From NCBI RefSeq assembly GCF_008635795.1, contig NZ_VWRQ01000006.1, positions 124,001 through 188,000 on the forward strand: a stretch of DNA of 64,000 bases. The letters are read 5' to 3'. Positions 26,996 to 36,310 of the stretch are shown piece after piece. The notes beneath the pieces were generated by a model. The model did not search any database. It had not been told where the DNA came from and saw only the letters and a list, made by a program, of their open reading frames with translations. The position numbers were made by a program, and so were the translations under genes. Source of the stretch: Paenibacillus tepidiphilus (GTDB taxonomy: Bacteria; Bacillota; Bacilli; Paenibacillales; Paenibacillaceae). How positions within the stretch are numbered: the first letter of the stretch is position 1; every line of letters begins with the position of its first letter.

Positions 26996-27961
26996 TTAAT
27001 ACACCCCGTCCTCCCCGATCTTCTTGGCGAGCTTGTTGGACAGCATGACGAGGATCAGGCCGACCACGCCCTTGAACAGGCCGACGGTGGTGCTGAAGCT
27101 GAGCTGGCCGTTCTTCAGACCGGCGGTATAAATGTAAGTATCGAAGATTTCGCCGACCTCGCGGTTGAGGGAATTCAGCAGCAGGTACATATGCTCGAAG
27201 CCCAGGTCGAGTGTGTGGCCGATCTTCAGAATCAGCAGCGTGATAATGACCGGGCGGATGGCCGGCAGGGTGACATGCCAGGTTTTGCGCAGGCGGCCTG
27301 CGCCGTCCATCTCGGCAGCCTCGTACAGCTGCGTATCCACCACTGTAATGGCGGCCAGATAAATAATGGTCGACCAGCCGAGCTCTTTCCAGATAATCTG
27401 GCCGATATAGACAATGCGCAGCCACTCCGGAGAAGTCAGGAAGCTGATCTTCTGACCGCCCATCGCGGCAATCATCTCATTCAGCACCCCGCCGTCCACA
27501 TTCATGAACACATAAGTAATGGATACGATGATAACCCAGGACATAAAGTGCGGAATGTAGATGACCGTCTGCACCACATTTTTAAAGACCTTGTGCCGCA
27601 CTTCGTTCAGCATCAGCGACAGAATGATCGGCAGCGGGAAGAAGATGATGATGTTCAGCGCGAACAGAATCAGCGTATTTCGCAGCAGCATCATAAATGT
27701 TGGCTCCGTGAATAAACGGATGAAGTGCTTGAAGCCGACCCACGGGCTGTCCGCAATCCCCATATAAGGCTGATAATCCTGGAAGGCAATAATCAGCCCG
27801 CCCATCGGCAGGTATTTGAAAATCACGAAATACACAAATCCCGGCAGTATCATCAGATATAACAGCTTGTTTCTTCTCAGACTCAGCAGGTTTTGCATGG
27901 TCCGTGTTTTTTTTGCCGGCGATGCAGGTCCCTTCACCGCGGCGACATTTGCCTCTTTCAC
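26996..27961 (-). CDS. ABC sugar transporter permease, LplB-like
   Basis: About 321 residues with six membrane helices from about residue 35. The ATPase-contact (EAA) loop YEAAEMDGAGRLRKTWHVTLP is present, and the LplB-like ILPGFVYFVIFKYLPMGGLIIAFQDY segment covers helix 1 and the following loop. It pairs with the second permease transcribed divergently from 28238 and with the binding protein at 18217-19761. The GTG at 27961 is chosen since AAGGAGG lies 9 bases upstream; the longer open frame (28036) crosses that site. This is the first gene of the permease-GH105-GH28-GH43 operon. A palindrome-like AACGCGTT just before the ribosome-binding site might be an operator. Confidence 0.92.
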   Translation of the reverse strand: MKEANVAAVKGPASPAKKTRTMQNLLSLRRNKLLYLMILPGFVYFVIFKYLPMGGLIIAFQDYQPYMGIADSPWVGFKHFIRLFTEPTFMMLLRNTLILFALNIIIFFPLPIILSLMLNEVRHKVFKNVVQTVIYIPHFMSWVIIVSITYVFMNVDGGVLNEMIAAMGGQKISFLTSPEWLRIVYIGQIIWKELGWSTIIYLAAITVVDTQLYEAAEMDGAGRLRKTWHVTLPAIRPVIITLLILKIGHTLDLGFEHMYLLLNSLNREVGEIFDTYIYTAGLKNGQLSFSTTVGLFKGVVGLILVMLSNKLAKKIGEDGVY

Positions 27962-28020
27962 CAGAATCGTCCTCCTTGAACGCGTTTCTTTACGGTTCAA
28001 GCTTAAGGCGCCCGGGCGTA

Positions 28021-28037
28021 TTACGTATATAATCATT
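28021..28037 (-). promoter_or_regulatory. Shared promoter motif, copy 2 (first permease)
   Basis: Minus-strand AATGATTATATACGTAA, 60 bases before the permease start. It is identical over all 17 bases to the copy before the binding-protein gene. Confidence 0.65.
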
Positions 28038-28168
28038 ACTTACTGTAGGCCAACAATCCGCGCCGCTATGCGCTTTTGACTGTCCCGAACCTGTGCAAGG
28101 ATACCTATCGTACCTGAAGAGCATGTCCGCTGCAGCCCGTCATTTCACCCCCTCTCAAAGCGATAGCT

Positions 28169-28185
28169 AATGATTATATACGGAA
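28169..28185 (+). promoter_or_regulatory. Shared promoter motif, copy 3 (second permease)
   Basis: Plus-strand AATGATTATATACGGAA, 53 bases before the divergent permease start. It matches copies 1 and 2 at 16 of 17 positions and points toward its own gene, so the 276-base gap holds two divergent copies. Confidence 0.65.
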
Positions 28186-28237
28186 TGTCCTCCCCTTGTT
28201 ACAGTGTCAATGAAACGATTACGAGGAGGATAACCGC

Positions 28238-29122
28238 ATGGCGCAATCATCATTAAAAAAAGAAAGCATGGGCGGCAAACTGTTCACCATCGTCAATACC
28301 ACCCTGCTGGCTCTCATTGCTCTCATTTGTCTTTTACCTTTTGTCAACGTATTTGCCAGTTCCTTTGCCACTACACAGGAGATCGTCGAGAAGAAATTCG
28401 TCCTGTTCCCGACCACCTTCTCGCTGGATGCCTACCGCTTCATTCTCTCCACGCCTACCATCTTCAGAAGCCTTGGCGTGTCCATAGGCGTCACTCTGGC
28501 AGGTACTGTCGTCAGTATGGTCCTGACCGCGTTAATGGCTTACGGCTTGTCGCGCAAATACCTGCAGGGCCGTGACTTCATCAATTTCGTGGTCGTCTTC
28601 TCCATGCTGTTCAGCGGCGGCATGATCCCTACCTTCCTGGTGGTCAAATCGCTCTCCCTGATCGATTCCTACTGGTCCATGATTATCCCGGTGGCAATCA
28701 ACGCCTTCAACCTGATCATCATGCGCAACTTCTTCCAGGCGCTGCCTGAAAGCCTGGAGGAGTCGGCCAAGATTGACGGCTCCAACGATTTCGGCGTCTT
28801 TCTCAAAATCATGCTGCCGCTGGCGCTGCCCTCCATCGCAACCCTGTCCCTGTTCTATGGCGTCGCTTACTGGAACACGTATATGAACGCCATCCTGTAT
28901 ATCAACGATTCCGTCAAATGGCCGATTCAGGTGCTGCTGCGCCAGATCGTTATCGTCTCCAGCGGGATGCAGGGCGACAATACGTCGGTCGACATCATAC
29001 CGCCGGCCCAGACGATCAAGATGGCAGTCATCGTGGTGGCGACGGTGCCGATGCTGATTGCCTACCCGTTCGTACAAAAGCATTTCACCAAAGGCGCCAT
29101 GCTCGGCGCCGTCAAGGGCTGA
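28238..29122 (+). CDS. ABC sugar transporter permease, LplC/YtcP-like
   Basis: 294 residues with six membrane helices. The EAA loop LPESLEESAKIDGSNDFGVF and the typical end KHFTKGAMLGAVKG are visible. It forms the second half of the oligosaccharide importer with the LplB-like permease, which is transcribed divergently from the same intergenic region. GAGGAGG ends 8 bases before the ATG. The gene is monocistronic here, closed by a hairpin at 29152-29179. The AT-rich STAND/HEPN cassette begins soon after, so any operon partner that may once have followed is now absent. Confidence 0.93.
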   Translation: MAQSSLKKESMGGKLFTIVNTTLLALIALICLLPFVNVFASSFATTQEIVEKKFVLFPTTFSLDAYRFILSTPTIFRSLGVSIGVTLAGTVVSMVLTALMAYGLSRKYLQGRDFINFVVVFSMLFSGGMIPTFLVVKSLSLIDSYWSMIIPVAINAFNLIIMRNFFQALPESLEESAKIDGSNDFGVFLKIMLPLALPSIATLSLFYGVAYWNTYMNAILYINDSVKWPIQVLLRQIVIVSSGMQGDNTSVDIIPPAQTIKMAVIVVATVPMLIAYPFVQKHFTKGAMLGAVKG

Positions 29123-29151
29123 CAAGCCTTTTGGCCTATCCTCAGTACAAC

Positions 29152-29179
29152 GGCCAGTCCCTCTACCGGAGGACTGGCC
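29152..29179 (+). terminator. Terminator after the second permease
   Basis: GGCCAGTCC (29152-29160) pairs with GGACTGGCC (29171-29179) around a 10-base loop, 30 bases after the permease stop. Confidence 0.7.
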
Positions 29180-29539
29180 ATTGCTGTCTGGATAATGAGG
29201 GCAAAGGAGTATTTAAACCTACAAAATCAAATAACTTAGGATAGTCGTGTAATTCTATTCCAATGCCTACACTTCTCTCCTGTAGATAAAAAACTCTTCT
29301 GCATGCATGCCAATGACATGTAACGCTTTGAACTCTAGTTCATCTTCTGCAGTTTCTACAACATTTTAAACTTGCCTGTTACCCACCTAATATTATCAAT
29401 TCTCTTTTCGACAGCCTAATGTGACAGTAAACGACAGATCAATAACTCTATAATGTATATATTAGTCGGATAATTACTATGAAACCTAGGTTGAAAGGAG
29501 CAATTTTGAGAGATTCATTACTTATGGGGGGGTATTATT
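29180..29539. other. AT-rich junction and promoter region before the STAND/HEPN cassette
   Basis: Base composition shifts abruptly to AT-rich after about 29200, marking the left edge of the foreign-looking block. TATAAT at 29449-29454 is a likely -10. I see no integrase, tRNA or clear flanking direct repeat, and no gene until the short leader frame at 29479. Confidence 0.5.
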
Positions 29540-29550
29540 TTGCCTATTGA
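29479..29550 (+). CDS. Possible leader peptide overlapping the STAND gene start
   Basis: A 23-codon frame begins at ATG 29479. Inside it an in-frame TTG at 29506 follows a strong AAAGGAG (29494-29500) and would give a 14-residue peptide ending MGGYYFAY. Both end at 29550, 11 bases inside the next gene. That gene's own TTG start (29540) has only a poly-G ribosome-binding site, so translation of the leader could drive it by coupling. Very short frames arise by chance; low confidence. Confidence 0.3.
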   Translation: MKPRLKGAILRDSLLMGGYYFAY

Positions 29551-32500
29551 TCAACTTGTTACATACTCTAAGGCCTTAGATTTAAAAGAAAAAATAGATT
29601 CATTAGTTAGTTTACGACATGTTGCAATTAACAGCATCGAACCGATAGTTACAGATATTAGTAGTGATAAATTTCCCACTGAAGCTACACTCAATAATGC
29701 GCTTAAAGCACTTTCCAATCTCTCAGTGAAGCAAAAAGATTTACTTGAATATTTATCCCTTGATGACGAACAAAAAATAGTTACTTTACAAGATATCAAT
29801 GGAATGTTGAAAGAAATTGAGATTAACGAACAAATTTCAGAAACGGTTGATAATATAAAAAAAAGTATTTCTAAATTCATTGCATTACAATGTGTTAATG
29901 AAGACTTTATAGAGGAAATCAAGCAGCAGCAAGCAACAGCTAAAGAATTGCTTGAAAGCTACTCGTCAAATGAAATGCTAATCGAATTAGGGGGAAAATA
30001 TGATTTAGCCATAAAGATTGCTTTTAAACTGATAATTCCCGATGCTAATCATTATAGTCGAATAACAAAAGAAATAGGACTTGCTACAAGCTATGCCCTT
30101 AGAAAAGGGTTATTTAATATTCCAATTCCATCTGTAAAAGAATTAGATACTACCTCAAATGAAATTTTCCCAACCATTAATCTGTTCAGTAGTAAAATAA
30201 ATAATCCGCTCCCACTTATTCCGACTGACGATAGCCTTGTCCAACCTAATGACGACTTTTTATTTACTACTGATTATAAAATATCCTACTATGGAAAAAA
30301 GCTGCAAAGATTTTCAGCAAGTAAATTTGAACAAGATTTAAAGAGAATTTCTTCCCATCGGGGCCCTTCTTCATTTCTTTTAACCTATATAAATAATTAT
30401 GGAATATTAGGGGAAGATGAGTTATCTCTATTCATTCCAGAAACTTCTCCATCTTCTGAAGAAAAACTCAATCTCTATCGAATGATTCTTCAAGGTTTAT
30501 GCCACAAAGGATACCTAACTTCTTGTACAGTTATCTTAAATAATGATAGCTTTGTCTTCTATACTCTCAGCCCTATTGGAATTGAGGCATTTCAAAAAGA
30601 AACCAGCCGTAAACAGTTACTATTATATTCATCACTTAAACCTATTTATCGACAATTTGGGGAAGAACTTTGGAGTTTGGAAGATCACGAAAGCCCCTTC
30701 TCGATTGCTCGTCAGCTAAGCATGATAAATCAAGCACAGGGACTATTGGAGAAAGCATTAAAAACATATTTTATTTTAGATAATTGGAAAACTCTCATTC
30801 CTATACCTCATAGGGATCTTGAGTTCAGAAAGTTAGGAATCCGTATAGTAATCATGGCGCCATTCTCCGAATTCGAAAGTTCAAAAAATGATTTAATTAA
30901 CATTGAGCAGATTGTTCAAATGAAGACAGATTGTGTGCCAATTATTTGGACATCCTCTCGGATAGATGGCTGCTCTTGGGCACAAGCTTTATCTGGGAAT
31001 AACCAATCAGTATATTTTCTCACAAATGAGAATGGCACTCTATTTTTAGGTAATAAAGAAGGTTTAGATTGCTTCTCATTAATTTTTGATCAAATAAACT
31101 TAATTGCGGAAAAAAGGGATGAGGTATCAGAAAGTTTAGATATCTTAGATGCTACCGTCTCTGTTAAAGGAGAAAATAGAGTCGTAGAACAAGAAGATAT
31201 AAAAAATACAGATATTTATACTACATCAGATAATAATGAAAAATCTGAATTAGTTAATCTAGTTGCCCAAGAAGATCAAATCCTGAGTGATGAAACTAAT
31301 CTGTCTAAGAGTGAGGAGCCACCAACTGAACTTTTGCCGTATATTGAAAATAGTGACTTCCAATCAGTTATTGAAAAAGCATTACTAATGGTTGCAGAGA
31401 GTAAATTTGCAGAAGCCATGATATTGCTTCATTCTGTAGCAAACTTCTCATCTGAAGCAAAAATATTGAAGGAAAAGATCTCTTTTATTTTAGAAGATCC
31501 TTTATGCAAATATGAAGATTTATTCACATTAAGCGATACTCCAATTAATCTTTTCGTGAAAAATGTTGATGCGCTTAATGATTACTTGAACATTGCAATG
31601 TGGTTACGCATTTTTTTCAATCCCGATAATCCTAATGATCATCGTTTAAAGTCACGTTGGGGACAAATCAGTAGTGATTATTCCAATCCTATATTACAAA
31701 ACTGTCCTGCTTTAAAACAGCTAATTAGTCATTTTTGGTTGTTCCTAGAACGCCATAATACTGGTTTTAAATTCTGCACTTCAGGAACTGCACGCATTCA
31801 AATGGAACTAACTAATAAACTTAACAAAACAAATCAACAACTCTTAGAAGCTCTAAGTATTTTTAATACTCGTAATATTAAAGCCAAAATTGGTCATAGG
31901 AAGGCTCATCAGCTTGTTTTGGAATTTTATAGTAGTAATGGAGTGTTGACAGAAATAGTACGTAAAGCTCCTTCAATGCCTTTAGATGATTTAAGAACCT
32001 TCTGTCAGCAGTTTACTGTTATAGATTTATTGTCTAACACTTCCCACCTTAATACCATTCCAGATGATAAAAAACTTGAAGAGTTTATTGATAAATACTG
32101 GGATGCTATGAATTTTAAATCCAATTTCGGAAAAAATGTATCATTTTTAGGGAAAGAGCGCGACCATCAACGTAGTTGGCTTCGTGAGGCTGTTACTCCA
32201 TTAATAAATTGCTATATCTGCCGAGTTAACGTAGAAAAGCAGGGCATGATGGATTTAGTTAGTCCAGAGGCTGTCAAGAAATATCGTAATACAGCAAGTG
32301 AACTTATGACGGAAATATTACAGCAACTTTCTCAATACGGACAAGATGATATTGTTGATTCGGGTTTCTCAATCCTTCGTGTAGTAATCAACCAACTTAA
32401 AGATTCTTTAAATGAAGATATTGAACAGGAATCATACTTCTATGAGAGCTTACTTCTTACAGGTGAAATTGAACTTGATGATCAATACTTACCTGTTCTA

Positions 32501-34960
32501 GACAATTGGATGTATGAGTTGCCAAATATTTCAGGTTTCCGTTTATGGGAGAGAGCAATTCGCCACTCCAATAACCATAACCATACATGGCAAGATGCGG
32601 CTTTAAGTGCACTCCGTGACTATGATATAGGGAGATATGATTTAATTATCCGCAGGTTCGGACAAGAAATATCTCTCGATGAATCAGCAGTGATTAATAC
32701 ACGTAAAAAGGCACCTTCTCAGATAACTCGTTACAAAGAAGAGTTTATGACCAGTGTAGAAATTGCTCAGAACTATGGGCAAATTTCAAGCAAGGGAATT
32801 ATGGATAATTACTTCCGTCTTGCTATTGCAGCGCAACAGCATGCAGAAAAGATGAATAATTGCGGATTTTACAACAGACTTCTTGACGCTTGCAACAAAC
32901 AGATAAAACAGGATTCCAAGGAACGAATGGAAGCGACTCAGACTAGGCTGGAGGAACTTAAGCAAAATATACTTCTAGCCGCAGAAAACAATTCGGAAAA
33001 TATTGATAAAGAAGTGGTATTTAAAAGTTGGCCAATTCTAGATAAAATCGATCAAATGCTTGAAAAGCGAAACATGACAGTTGCAGAAGATTACATTCAA
33101 TTGGCAAACAATGGTTATGGACAACAAGATATACCTTCAATTCAAAAGTATGCTTCTGATCCTTTTAGCTATTTCTACGAACGCTACCAAACTCTTTATA
33201 ATGCTTGTAATACAAACAAAAGCGTTGATTTGAATCGTATTTATGAAAAAGAGGTTAAGTCAAGCTTCTTTGCAAATCAACGTAACCGCAATACAGTAAA
33301 TGCTGATGAATTTATCCGCTTATGGTCGAAACTCTCTAACGCTGAGAATATTCAGTCAATAATAAAACATTTATCTTTCCATGAAATCAAAAAAGTTACA
33401 TCAGGAAAAAATAAAGAACTTTATATTTTTCCTGAAGCTATTGATGGGACCCTTGGTCAGTACAGTCACCCATTTGCTGCTTTTGGGACACAAGCGTTTC
33501 AGAAAGGTTTACGTGTTATTCACATGGCTGGAACTAGATCAGCTGATAATATTTTAGATGAAATGATACAGCATGGGGCTAGTGGAGCAGCTTCAACGAT
33601 AGTTCTGTTAGACTATGCATTACCGCTCGCAGAACGTACACTCCTTGCAAAGTCAATTAAACTCAGAGGAATTCCTGAAATCATCTTGGTCATAGACCGC
33701 GTGATGGCACTCTTTCTTGCTGGATATAACCAATTAGAACGCGGCAATGTAATGTTACAGATAGCACTTCCTTCTAGTAACGTTCAACCTTATATACCCA
33801 ATGGAATTATTCCTCCTGAAATGTTCATTGGGCGAACAGATGAACTTAATAGAATTCGTAACTTAGCAGGACCTGTATTGGTATATGGTGGAAGGCAGCT
33901 TGGGAAAACGGCTTTGCTCCGTCAAGCTAAAAACCTTGATCATCATCCTGAAAAAGGAAGTTATGCTGTTTTTATTGATCTTAAGCAGGATAATTGCCAT
34001 ACCGCTCCAAAAAAAATAAGTGAAGAACTTGTTTTTTCCAACATTTTAGACCAGGAATACTCAACTTGGGAAGAATTAAAAACGGCTCTGAAAATTCGTC
34101 TTAACAGTAAAGAAAAACCCATCAATAAGCTTTTATTATTACTAGATGAAGCAGATCGTTTTCTTTCAAGTTGTGAACAGGACAATAACCGGCCACTTGA
34201 GATCCTTAAAGAAATTAAAGATTCTTTTAACGATCAGTTTAAATTTGTACTGGCTGGTCTCCGTGACGTTGTTCGTTTTAATAAGCGGCGCTTAAGTGGT
34301 AATAGTGTTCTAGCACACATGGGACACATCACAATACGTCCACTTGCATATACTGATGCTTGTGATCTGTTGGAAAAACCTTTACATTATTTAGGTTTTC
34401 GTATTGATGAAGCCGACGATTACATGATTAGTTTAATTTTGGCTAAAACAAATTACTATCCTGGATTAATTCACTTCTACTGTCAGAAACTGATTGAAGC
34501 GACTGCTGACAGTTACAAAAACGGTAGTTACAATGAAAATTCTGCTCCCCCGTATCTACTTGATGAGAAACATCTGAAGACACTTTTGGGACAATCTGAA
34601 TTTTTGGAAATGATTGAGGATAGATTTCGTATTACTCTTCAATTGGATAAAGACGATCTTTATGATATCTTGGCAAATGCTATGGCATATTTCTACTACT
34701 CAGAAGGTATAGGTAAAGCTGCTGCAGTTAAGGATATTATGAATGTTTGCAAAGATTTTGAAATTAAGAAAATTTGTCTTATGTCTGAGGACAACTTGAA
34801 AGCCCTTCTTGAAGAAATGGATGAACTCAATATTCTTAGACAAGAGCAAATGGGCTCAGAAAAATATATTTTCAATCGGTATAGCTTCTTTCAAATGTTA
34901 GGAAGTTTTGAAAATGTATTTGAACAATTATTAAAATATGCTGAACAAGGAGTGCAGTAA
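29540..34960 (+). CDS. Giant STAND/AAA-type NTPase protein, probable defence sensor
   Basis: 1806 residues with no signal peptide or membrane segment. The first 200 residues are helical. A winged-helix-like stretch occurs at about 270-375 (LLTYINNYGILGEDELSLFI). Residues about 600-1290 are a long, mostly helical array with no family I recognise. The NTPase module follows: an MFIGRTDEL box at about 1427, the P-loop GGRQLGKTALLR at 1450-1461 and the Walker B segment LLLLLDEADRF near 1531-1541, then a helical lid and winged-helix-like tail. This resembles STAND regulators, which sense a ligand and oligomerise on ATP. Codon third positions are dominated by A and T, unlike both flanks. The TTG start follows a run of G. 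The stop overlaps the next start by one base, so the products probably act as a pair. Confidence 0.8.
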   Translation: MPIDQLVTYSKALDLKEKIDSLVSLRHVAINSIEPIVTDISSDKFPTEATLNNALKALSNLSVKQKDLLEYLSLDDEQKIVTLQDINGMLKEIEINEQISETVDNIKKSISKFIALQCVNEDFIEEIKQQQATAKELLESYSSNEMLIELGGKYDLAIKIAFKLIIPDANHYSRITKEIGLATSYALRKGLFNIPIPSVKELDTTSNEIFPTINLFSSKINNPLPLIPTDDSLVQPNDDFLFTTDYKISYYGKKLQRFSASKFEQDLKRISSHRGPSSFLLTYINNYGILGEDELSLFIPETSPSSEEKLNLYRMILQGLCHKGYLTSCTVILNNDSFVFYTLSPIGIEAFQKETSRKQLLLYSSLKPIYRQFGEELWSLEDHESPFSIARQLSMINQAQGLLEKALKTYFILDNWKTLIPIPHRDLEFRKLGIRIVIMAPFSEFESSKNDLINIEQIVQMKTDCVPIIWTSSRIDGCSWAQALSGNNQSVYFLTNENGTLFLGNKEGLDCFSLIFDQINLIAEKRDEVSESLDILDATVSVKGENRVVEQEDIKNTDIYTTSDNNEKSELVNLVAQEDQILSDETNLSKSEEPPTELLPYIENSDFQSVIEKALLMVAESKFAEAMILLHSVANFSSEAKILKEKISFILEDPLCKYEDLFTLSDTPINLFVKNVDALNDYLNIAMWLRIFFNPDNPNDHRLKSRWGQISSDYSNPILQNCPALKQLISHFWLFLERHNTGFKFCTSGTARIQMELTNKLNKTNQQLLEALSIFNTRNIKAKIGHRKAHQLVLEFYSSNGVLTEIVRKAPSMPLDDLRTFCQQFTVIDLLSNTSHLNTIPDDKKLEEFIDKYWDAMNFKSNFGKNVSFLGKERDHQRSWLREAVTPLINCYICRVNVEKQGMMDLVSPEAVKKYRNTASELMTEILQQLSQYGQDDIVDSGFSILRVVINQLKDSLNEDIEQESYFYESLLLTGEIELDDQYLPVLDNWMYELPNISGFRLWERAIRHSNNHNHTWQDAALSALRDYDIGRYDLIIRRFGQEISLDESAVINTRKKAPSQITRYKEEFMTSVEIAQNYGQISSKGIMDNYFRLAIAAQQHAEKMNNCGFYNRLLDACNKQIKQDSKERMEATQTRLEELKQNILLAAENNSENIDKEVVFKSWPILDKIDQMLEKRNMTVAEDYIQLANNGYGQQDIPSIQKYASDPFSYFYERYQTLYNACNTNKSVDLNRIYEKEVKSSFFANQRNRNTVNADEFIRLWSKLSNAENIQSIIKHLSFHEIKKVTSGKNKELYIFPEAIDGTLGQYSHPFAAFGTQAFQKGLRVIHMAGTRSADNILDEMIQHGASGAASTIVLLDYALPLAERTLLAKSIKLRGIPEIILVIDRVMALFLAGYNQLERGNVMLQIALPSSNVQPYIPNGIIPPEMFIGRTDELNRIRNLAGPVLVYGGRQLGKTALLRQAKNLDHHPEKGSYAVFIDLKQDNCHTAPKKISEELVFSNILDQEYSTWEELKTALKIRLNSKEKPINKLLLLLDEADRFLSSCEQDNNRPLEILKEIKDSFNDQFKFVLAGLRDVVRFNKRRLSGNSVLAHMGHITIRPLAYTDACDLLEKPLHYLGFRIDEADDYMISLILAKTNYYPGLIHFYCQKLIEATADSYKNGSYNENSAPPYLLDEKHLKTLLGQSEFLEMIEDRFRITLQLDKDDLYDILANAMAYFYYSEGIGKAAAVKDIMNVCKDFEIKKICLMSEDNLKALLEEMDELNILRQEQMGSEKYIFNRYSFFQMLGSFENVFEQLLKYAEQGVQ

Positions 34961-36024
34961 TGTTAAATGAGGAAACTCTCTGGTGGAGTCAAGTATCAGG
35001 ACCATCTCGATACTTACAGGATACTCTTGAAGCTGTTTCAAACGGTGGAGTTACTGTCCTCGAAGAAACAGCATACATGGGTCAATTTCTATCTATGTTA
35101 AAAGACAAGCTACTTTATAAAAACAGCAAATTACAAATTATTAACTATAATGCGGATGATTTTTTGAATTCAGAAAACATTGAAGAATATTTGCTTTTTA
35201 AATTTGCTCCCGATTACAATTATCACCCTATAGAGGGTCCGCCTACTAGAATTATTGCTAAAAATAATTTATTGGATGGACGGGTTCTAATTATTCGTCA
35301 CATAGAGAAGGATAAGCGTTGGATGGATGTTGCAATGGAATTCGCCAAATATTGCTCATTCCAAAGTGGCTCGATTGTATTTACTCTAAAAGGAGGAACT
35401 CCTCAACTAAAGAAACAAAAGAAAATTGAAGTACTTGAACTAAAAAATTACATTACCACTTATGACATGCAGTTATTTGCTTCTTATTGCATATCGAATC
35501 TTTCTAATTTATCGTCACCGATGAAAAATTACATCACACAAATTGCTTCAACCTTAGCTGGAAACAATCCCGAGTTATGTAAAGAGTTGGCTGTTGAAGA
35601 ACTCGCAGTTGATGTATTCGGTTTATTAAATCGCCTATCTCAATGTTCTCCTAATTCAGCACTTATTCCGGAAAACAAATCGAATGTAGACCATATTCTT
35701 TGGGAAGCTCAGATTCAAACGGTTTTTCCCATTATTGAGCAAGAAAGACGTAGAATAATTGAATCTTATTATCAAGAACTTCTAAATATTCTTCCTGTGA
35801 CAGATGAATTCGGAAGAAAGATTGAGATTCCAGAGGATATGGAGTTACGCCATATTCACTATTATTATTTTAAAAATGCTGGTAGTTTTAAAAGCAAAGA
35901 AGATAATGATACTTTTAAACTAATTTATAACAGCAGAAATGATCTTGCTCATCTAAATCTATTAAACGGAACAGTCATTAAGAATATATTTTCATTACGA
36001 AGTAACAAGATAATTCGTAAATAA
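34960..36024 (+). CDS. Degenerate NTPase-like protein with C-terminal HEPN RNase motif
   Basis: 354 residues. The N-terminal two-thirds looks like a P-loop NTPase scaffold without a functional Walker A: GGVTVLEETAYMG replaces GxxxxGK. It is followed by a Walker-B-like strand VLIIRHIEKD, a sensor-like strand SIVFTLKG and a lid region. The C-terminal 110 residues are helical and end with SRNDLAHLN, where Arg326-Asn-Asp-Leu-Ala-His331 fits the R-polar-x3-H form of the HEPN ribonuclease active site. HEPN domains are common effectors that cleave RNA in abortive infection and toxin systems. I infer it is the effector or adaptor triggered by the STAND protein. AAGGAG precedes the ATG, whose A is shared with the upstream TAA. 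Base use is as AT-rich as the partner's. Confidence 0.7.
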   Translation: MLNEETLWWSQVSGPSRYLQDTLEAVSNGGVTVLEETAYMGQFLSMLKDKLLYKNSKLQIINYNADDFLNSENIEEYLLFKFAPDYNYHPIEGPPTRIIAKNNLLDGRVLIIRHIEKDKRWMDVAMEFAKYCSFQSGSIVFTLKGGTPQLKKQKKIEVLELKNYITTYDMQLFASYCISNLSNLSSPMKNYITQIASTLAGNNPELCKELAVEELAVDVFGLLNRLSQCSPNSALIPENKSNVDHILWEAQIQTVFPIIEQERRRIIESYYQELLNILPVTDEFGRKIEIPEDMELRHIHYYYFKNAGSFKSKEDNDTFKLIYNSRNDLAHLNLLNGTVIKNIFSLRSNKIIRK

Positions 36025-36236
36025 AAAATCAAAATTTCTTCTCCAAACAAGTTAAAGAATCTTTATTTTTACAAAGTCGCTTTGCCTGGTCATTCAGCGG
36101 CCAAGAATTTTATTATTCAGCGGTAATAGTAAAAAAGCAAGTTTTAAGATAACTAACAGATCCCTGAAAGATGAATCCAAAGATTTTGGCAGCAGTCTAT
36201 GGCTTCAATTTCTTCTCCACTACCAGTAGGCAGCTT

Positions 36237-36273
36237 AAAGGGCCATCCCGATCCGGAATGGCCCTTTTTTTTT
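36237..36273 (+). terminator. Rho-independent terminator after the STAND/HEPN cassette
   Basis: AAAGGGCCAT (36237-36246) pairs with ATGGCCCTTT (36258-36267) and runs into a tract of nine T. It lies 212 bases after the HEPN gene stop, where the composition returns to normal, and may predate the insertion. The 36025-36236 stretch holds no recognisable gene. Confidence 0.85.
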
Positions 36274-36310
36274 CCGCTTTTTCAATGAACGTTATACGTT
36301 AACACCATCG

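Noticed and set aside
27974..27988. Catabolite-repression (cre) site before the first permease
   Set aside because: The palindrome-like AACGCGTT does not fit the cre consensus at key positions.
29123..36310. Prophage or integrative element carrying the STAND/HEPN pair
   Set aside because: No integrase, phage structural gene, tRNA or convincing flanking direct repeat is visible, so only a foreign-looking cassette can be claimed.
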